Source: Paramoeba atlantica
Lineage: Eukaryota; Discosea
Assembly: GCA_977017575.1 (NCBI GenBank)
Contig: CDRNVI010000026.1
Location: 310,001-374,000 of the forward strand
Direction of reading: 5' to 3'
Length of the DNA: 64,000 nt
Part shown: positions 60,485-64,000 of the stretch, piece by piece
Layout: every line of letters begins with the position of its first letter
How positions within the stretch are numbered: position 1 is the first letter of the stretch
The notes under the pieces: generated by a model
Told to the model about the DNA's origin: nothing
Databases searched by the model: none
What the model saw: the letters and a program-made list of their open reading frames with translations, nothing else
Made by a program: the position numbers and the translations under genes

Positions 60485-62281
60485 ATGGAGGGTGTTCCGA
60501 AAGCTTCTTTAGCTTTGCCCACAAAGACATTGTATGATGTCTCCCTTCAAGTTGTGCATATGGTGGGGAAATTGTGTGAAATATCGTCTCAAAAGTCTGA
60601 GGAGCCTGAGACATCAGTAGATCGTCCTTCAAACAATGGTTTCTTGACTCCTCTGCTTCAACTGCACATTACATTGCTACGATGCAATTCGCATTTTTGT
60701 GCAGCAGCTTCGTCTCTGTCGAACAATTCAACTGAACGCTCTTTTGACGCTGAAATAGTATCGAACATTGTTACTCTTGCGGATATCATGGGGCTCAAGT
60801 TTGGTTCAAACACTTCAGCATTCGTCCAATTGCATAAGATTATTGCTGTATGCATAGCAGTTTTATACGCACGCGCTTTCAATTTCTACCAACACGATAC
60901 CGATAAGGAAGATTTGGCTTCCACAAGTTTCCTTCCTTTGGCACCAACTCAGCTGAGTAGTTTTATTGAAGTAACCTTAACCGCTCACATTCTGCGTTTC
61001 GATCAAAATAGAGCATTAGAAATACACCAGCCCCGTTTGAGTGAATCGAGATCCTCTGTCAATTGGGGTAGCCCTCTACCTTATCCGAACAGCTATGTGA
61101 GCCCGATGCCAAAATTCGTAGCGCAAAGCTTCGGCTTCAATAGGCTTTCTCGTAAGCGCTCACGGAGCGCCTCCCTGGCAAGTTGTTGTAGTACTGCAGC
61201 TGATCCTGGGGTCCATGTCATCGAGCAAAACTCTTTTTCTCCTTTACATCCGCTGGTATTGGCAGATGTAATATACCACATGAGGTGTGTAGTGGCATAC
61301 CTGTTGGATATACAACTGATTGGTTCCGATCTAAGCGCCGTACGAGCACTTGATGTGCACATTATTTTTCTGATGAATTATTACGAAGATCTTCGAAACA
61401 AAAGATTTGCAGAGAAGCGCCGTGCACTCGAAGAAGGTTGCCAAGTATTTTCGAATCAAGGAGAAACGCAAGACAGTGTGAACCACATACCAATAGTGGA
61501 GTTTCTGACTCCAGAGAGGCCGTCCGTTGCAGAATGTGAACAAAACACCAAGAAATATGATACGCTGCTCTCTTCACTTGCAGAATTCTCCAAGCCATCA
61601 CCAAATATTCTACACGGCTCCGCCACTTCGGAAGGGTTGACTCCGGCCCATTGTGTGAAAGAGATTCATGGGACTACAACTTCTCTGCCGAATACGCCCT
61701 TGGTTTCGCGGAACATCTCACAACCTGGGACGCGAATACCCCGAAAAGTAGAAGATGTAGGAAAGGTATCAACTCAGGATACATGCTATGAATCTGGCAG
61801 GCATGAACCCGAAGAGCCCATCACGATGCTTCCGAGCGTCTTTCAAGTATTGTTTACAACCTCAGATCTGAACTCCACTCCGACATCGTGGAACAAAAGG
61901 GCCGAGGATTGGATAGTGTGCATGCCCTGGGTTGTTTATTTCTGGTCTTGGACACGGGATAGACTACTGATGCTCCATGATCACATAAACAGCATTGCTC
62001 TAGAATCGTCATGCATAGAAAACGGGCGAACGAGGTTTCTTTCGATCCGTACTGCTCTCTCGGAAACAACAGAAGTGTACAAGCGGGTTACTATGGCGCT
62101 CTCTTCGGCATACCGATCTCTGAAGCTAGGCGACGAGAACAAAGATTTAAATCCTGCATCTACATACCAAGATGTCCTAAAACCAGGTGAAATAAATGGC
62201 GTTCCTTTAGAAATCACAGATGAATACGGGTTAGATGTCTTCTCTCTGCCATCCGGCCTACGTTTGTTCTTTGAAATATAG
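60485..62281 (+). CDS. Protein of unknown function
   Basis: 598 residues from the first in-frame ATG ('MEGVPKASLALPTKTLYDVS'). Mostly helical and Ser-rich; hydrophobic helices near 125-140 ('IIAVCIAVLYARAFNFY') and 475-490 ('MPWVVYFWSWTRDRLLML') may be buried rather than membrane. A basic patch 'NRLSRKRSRSAS' near 225 suggests nuclear location or phosphorylation. The segment 330-450 looks disordered. I recognise no family. It is the same strand and single-exon style as the other host genes. Confidence 0.6.
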   Translation: MEGVPKASLALPTKTLYDVSLQVVHMVGKLCEISSQKSEEPETSVDRPSNNGFLTPLLQLHITLLRCNSHFCAAASSLSNNSTERSFDAEIVSNIVTLADIMGLKFGSNTSAFVQLHKIIAVCIAVLYARAFNFYQHDTDKEDLASTSFLPLAPTQLSSFIEVTLTAHILRFDQNRALEIHQPRLSESRSSVNWGSPLPYPNSYVSPMPKFVAQSFGFNRLSRKRSRSASLASCCSTAADPGVHVIEQNSFSPLHPLVLADVIYHMRCVVAYLLDIQLIGSDLSAVRALDVHIIFLMNYYEDLRNKRFAEKRRALEEGCQVFSNQGETQDSVNHIPIVEFLTPERPSVAECEQNTKKYDTLLSSLAEFSKPSPNILHGSATSEGLTPAHCVKEIHGTTTSLPNTPLVSRNISQPGTRIPRKVEDVGKVSTQDTCYESGRHEPEEPITMLPSVFQVLFTTSDLNSTPTSWNKRAEDWIVCMPWVVYFWSWTRDRLLMLHDHINSIALESSCIENGRTRFLSIRTALSETTEVYKRVTMALSSAYRSLKLGDENKDLNPASTYQDVLKPGEINGVPLEITDEYGLDVFSLPSGLRLFFEI

Positions 62282-62356
62282 AAGTGACAACATAGAAGTG
62301 GCAAAGAACAGTATAAGGTAAGAGTCCACATCTCTTTGATTTTTTTCAAGATTTAT

Positions 62357-62668
62357 TCAAGGCGAAAAAAACGTTGACTGGCGTGTACCTTCTATTCGGC
62401 CACGCTCCAAATCACCGTATCGTTTCCGATCGTTTACAATGCTGGACCACATTTCTATGTCTGTATAATCAGGAATACTGGTACGAGTGGTTCCACTACG
62501 ACGGCGTTGTACACGAATTCTCCCCCGACGGAGACAACCCTCCAAATTTTGACCCTTGTTCCGACTAATAAAACCGTAAATCGCCTTTCGGGAAATGCTC
62601 ACACCTTCTTTGCGTAAAGTAACAGATGATACATGTTGAGGGTTAAAGCGCCTACGTAGAAGAGACAC
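62357..62668 (-). pseudogene. IS30-like transposase fragment
   Basis: 104 codons: 'RRRFNPQHVSSVTLRKEGVS' and 'ISRKAIYGFI' followed by a basic 'LRRGRIRVQRRRSG' and 'SSIVNDRKRYGDLERGRIEG'. This follows the IS30 order (WSPEQI..., IS..TIY.YI, L...LR...KRR, I..RP...R.GDWEGD.I.G). The first catalytic Asp position reads Arg. Only the N-terminal half is present. Most IS30 elements are bacterial, though related ones exist in eukaryotes. Confidence 0.45.
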
Positions 62669-63076
62669 CTAACTCTCTTTGATGTCCCCTTGAATTTTTA
62701 TTTGCGCGGGATTCCGTTTACTTGTCGACTGGTTCGCTGCTTGTTCGCCCTGCTTGGCGTTGTGCGCACCATCTCGATCTCCGCGTGGCAGTTCTCGACT
62801 TACAAACGACCGATTTATTTTTCCCTTTCGCGTAATTTGCACCTCGGTAAAGTCTTCTTTGTATCGAATCTTAGTATCGAATCTCGATAAATTTTAAATA
62901 AGCTTTTTTTGTAATTGACGCGTGAAAGAATGGCAGAATGTCTTTTATCACATTACATTACGCATTACCAGGATACGTGGTACTCTTCAATATCAAAATT
63001 TTACGCTTTATAAAGGTACGGGTGTTATTAACAAAATTGATTCCGTTGTCATAGTTTTTCTTATATTTATGTCAAT

Positions 63077-64000
63077 ATGTATGTGCGAAAAAAGCACACG
63101 AAACAGAAACGGATGCTACTGCGATCCTTATACAACTTTTCTTCTCTCACACCTTTTTTACAAAGGCACCGCAAAGTAGTTGTACAACTTCCCGAAGACC
63201 TTCTGCCCTATGCCCTCCTAATTCAAGAACTAATTAAAGAAGAGTGGAACCATAGTCCTCAGAACGAAACTCTCTGTGCTAAAGCTGAGTCGTTAGGAGC
63301 ATGTGGCATGACATGTGCTTGCACTCCTAACATGGACGAACAGGGTGTCGCACTAAATACACTGGACGAACTAGCTTGTCCAAAGCCGAATGTTACCTGT
63401 ATCACCGAGAAGAAATCTTCCTGTGATCAAGGAAAATACGGAGCGCCGTCTATTGCGATTATGGCAGACACAACATTTACCTCATGTTGTCCCGATGAGG
63501 TATCCGCTGAACACCTTCCCGGGGTTGATGGAATTGTACACTTTGGAATGGATTGCGGGATTAAAACTTCCCGAATACCCATCCAGTATTGCAGACGAAG
63601 CTTCTCGTCTACGTTTCTTGCAAAATGGGAAAGCGTTTTAGAAAACGAGCTGAAGTCTGTATTTCATACTTTAGAGAGCTCTGAACAAACATCTGGGGAT
63701 TTCATTTCGAACGCAAAGGATGGCATAGCATCATTACGTATTTTGAGTATTGTTCTTGCTGCGGAGGCATATGAGCTCCTACCTATTATACGAACCGTAG
63801 CCAACCAACTTGCGGATGAGGCCAAACAACTCGGATGGGAATTCATTGTCGGTTCTACCACTACAAATGAAACGACCCCAGAGGGTTTCGATACAATACG
63901 CCTGGGCGCACTTCAGATCCCTCTGAAGGCCTCGGTCTATTTCCTTGTCGATCCTACGCTATCCGATGGTTCCCACGTGGGTGCTCTCCACGGGGCTTCC
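63077..64000 (+). CDS. Dph1/Dph2-family diphthamide biosynthesis protein, partial
   Basis: 308 codons, open to the window's right edge. The start may be ATG 63077 or 63113. Conserved early motif 'VVVQLPEDLLPYALLIQELI' (family LQ.P..LL..A..I...). Then 'IAIMADTTFTSCCPDEVSAE' and 'DGIVHFGMDCGIKTSRIPIQ', matching 'GDT.YG.CCVDE..AEH..AD.LVHYG..CL.....LP'. The Cys pair and the later Cys are kept; these hold the radical-SAM Fe-S cluster in Dph1/Dph2. Cys-rich insert (about 60-100) is unusual. The form fits Dph2 better than Dph1, with low certainty. Diphthamide is made on elongation factor 2. Confidence 0.7.
   Translation, partial: MYVRKKHTKQKRMLLRSLYNFSSLTPFLQRHRKVVVQLPEDLLPYALLIQELIKEEWNHSPQNETLCAKAESLGACGMTCACTPNMDEQGVALNTLDELACPKPNVTCITEKKSSCDQGKYGAPSIAIMADTTFTSCCPDEVSAEHLPGVDGIVHFGMDCGIKTSRIPIQYCRRSFSSTFLAKWESVLENELKSVFHTLESSEQTSGDFISNAKDGIASLRILSIVLAAEAYELLPIIRTVANQLADEAKQLGWEFIVGSTTTNETTPEGFDTIRLGALQIPLKASVYFLVDPTLSDGSHVGALHGAS

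Noticed and set aside
63390-63641. Separate 83-codon gene
   Set aside because: It lies in another frame of the Dph1/Dph2-family coding sequence, which continues through it.

Overview
This window looks like nuclear DNA from an intron-poor, gene-dense single-celled eukaryote. It encodes typical eukaryotic nuclear and nucleolar proteins: CWC22, an Sm protein close to SmB, RSL1D1/UTP30, RRP5, a DBP4-type DEAD-box helicase, BCD1, an Abitram-like protein and a Dph1/Dph2-family protein. It also encodes a bacterial-type IF2 that is probably mitochondrial. Every recognisable host gene is a single open reading frame on the + strand, and several have long pyrimidine tracts just upstream. This fits polycistronic transcription with trans-splicing, as in kinetoplastids and other Euglenozoa. 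The many small secreted LRR proteins with an 'LP..L..L.LS.N.FSG' repeat also resemble kinetoplastid LRR families. That placement is an inference; no spliced leader or rRNA gene is present to prove it.

Layout. 1-5.1 kb: end of CWC22, repeated fragments of the RSL1D1-like 5' end, the RSL1D1-like gene and LRR gene 1. 5.1-16 kb: a gene-free block of nested transposons, including a REL-endonuclease LINE cut by a Tc1/mariner element that is itself cut by another element. 16-21.7 kb: IF2, LRR gene 2, SmB and a small unknown gene. 21.7-24.7 kb: gene-free, with several strong hairpins. 24.7-30.7 kb: RRP5 and an ABC half-transporter. 31-33.8 kb: a Tc1/mariner copy and an LRR pseudogene. 34-39.7 kb: DBP4-like helicase, an unknown gene, Abitram-like gene and an LRR gene. 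39.9-43 kb: a deleted mariner copy and a 5'-truncated LINE. 43-48.8 kb: LRR gene, BCD1 with extra CCCH zinc fingers and a helical protein. 48.8-53.1 kb: small elements, a truncated LRR gene and broken retroelement fossils. 53.5-56.2 kb: two LRR genes. 56.3-60 kb: a mariner derivative and an apparently intact pogo-like transposon. 60.5-64 kb: an unknown gene, an IS30-like fragment and the start of a Dph1/Dph2-family gene.

The strongest candidate for something little described is the 2.9-kb element at 57097-60021. It has perfect 26-bp inverted ends and a TA target duplication. Its single 727-residue protein joins a CENP-B/pogo-type DDD transposase to a C-terminal Ulp1/C48-like cysteine protease domain. 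Other striking points are a 29-nt hairpin loop that is exactly inverted between two copies of a repeat 36 kb apart, a duplicated 2A-like module in the LINE, a BCD1 protein with two CCCH fingers, and a switch from C-rich to G-rich coding strand inside many single genes.

Functionally the host genes lean towards ribosome biogenesis (RSL1D1/UTP30, RRP5, DBP4, BCD1), splicing (CWC22, SmB) and translation (IF2, diphthamide synthesis). They are interleaved with secreted LRR genes and transposons, so the LRR family and the transposons share the same gaps between conserved genes.
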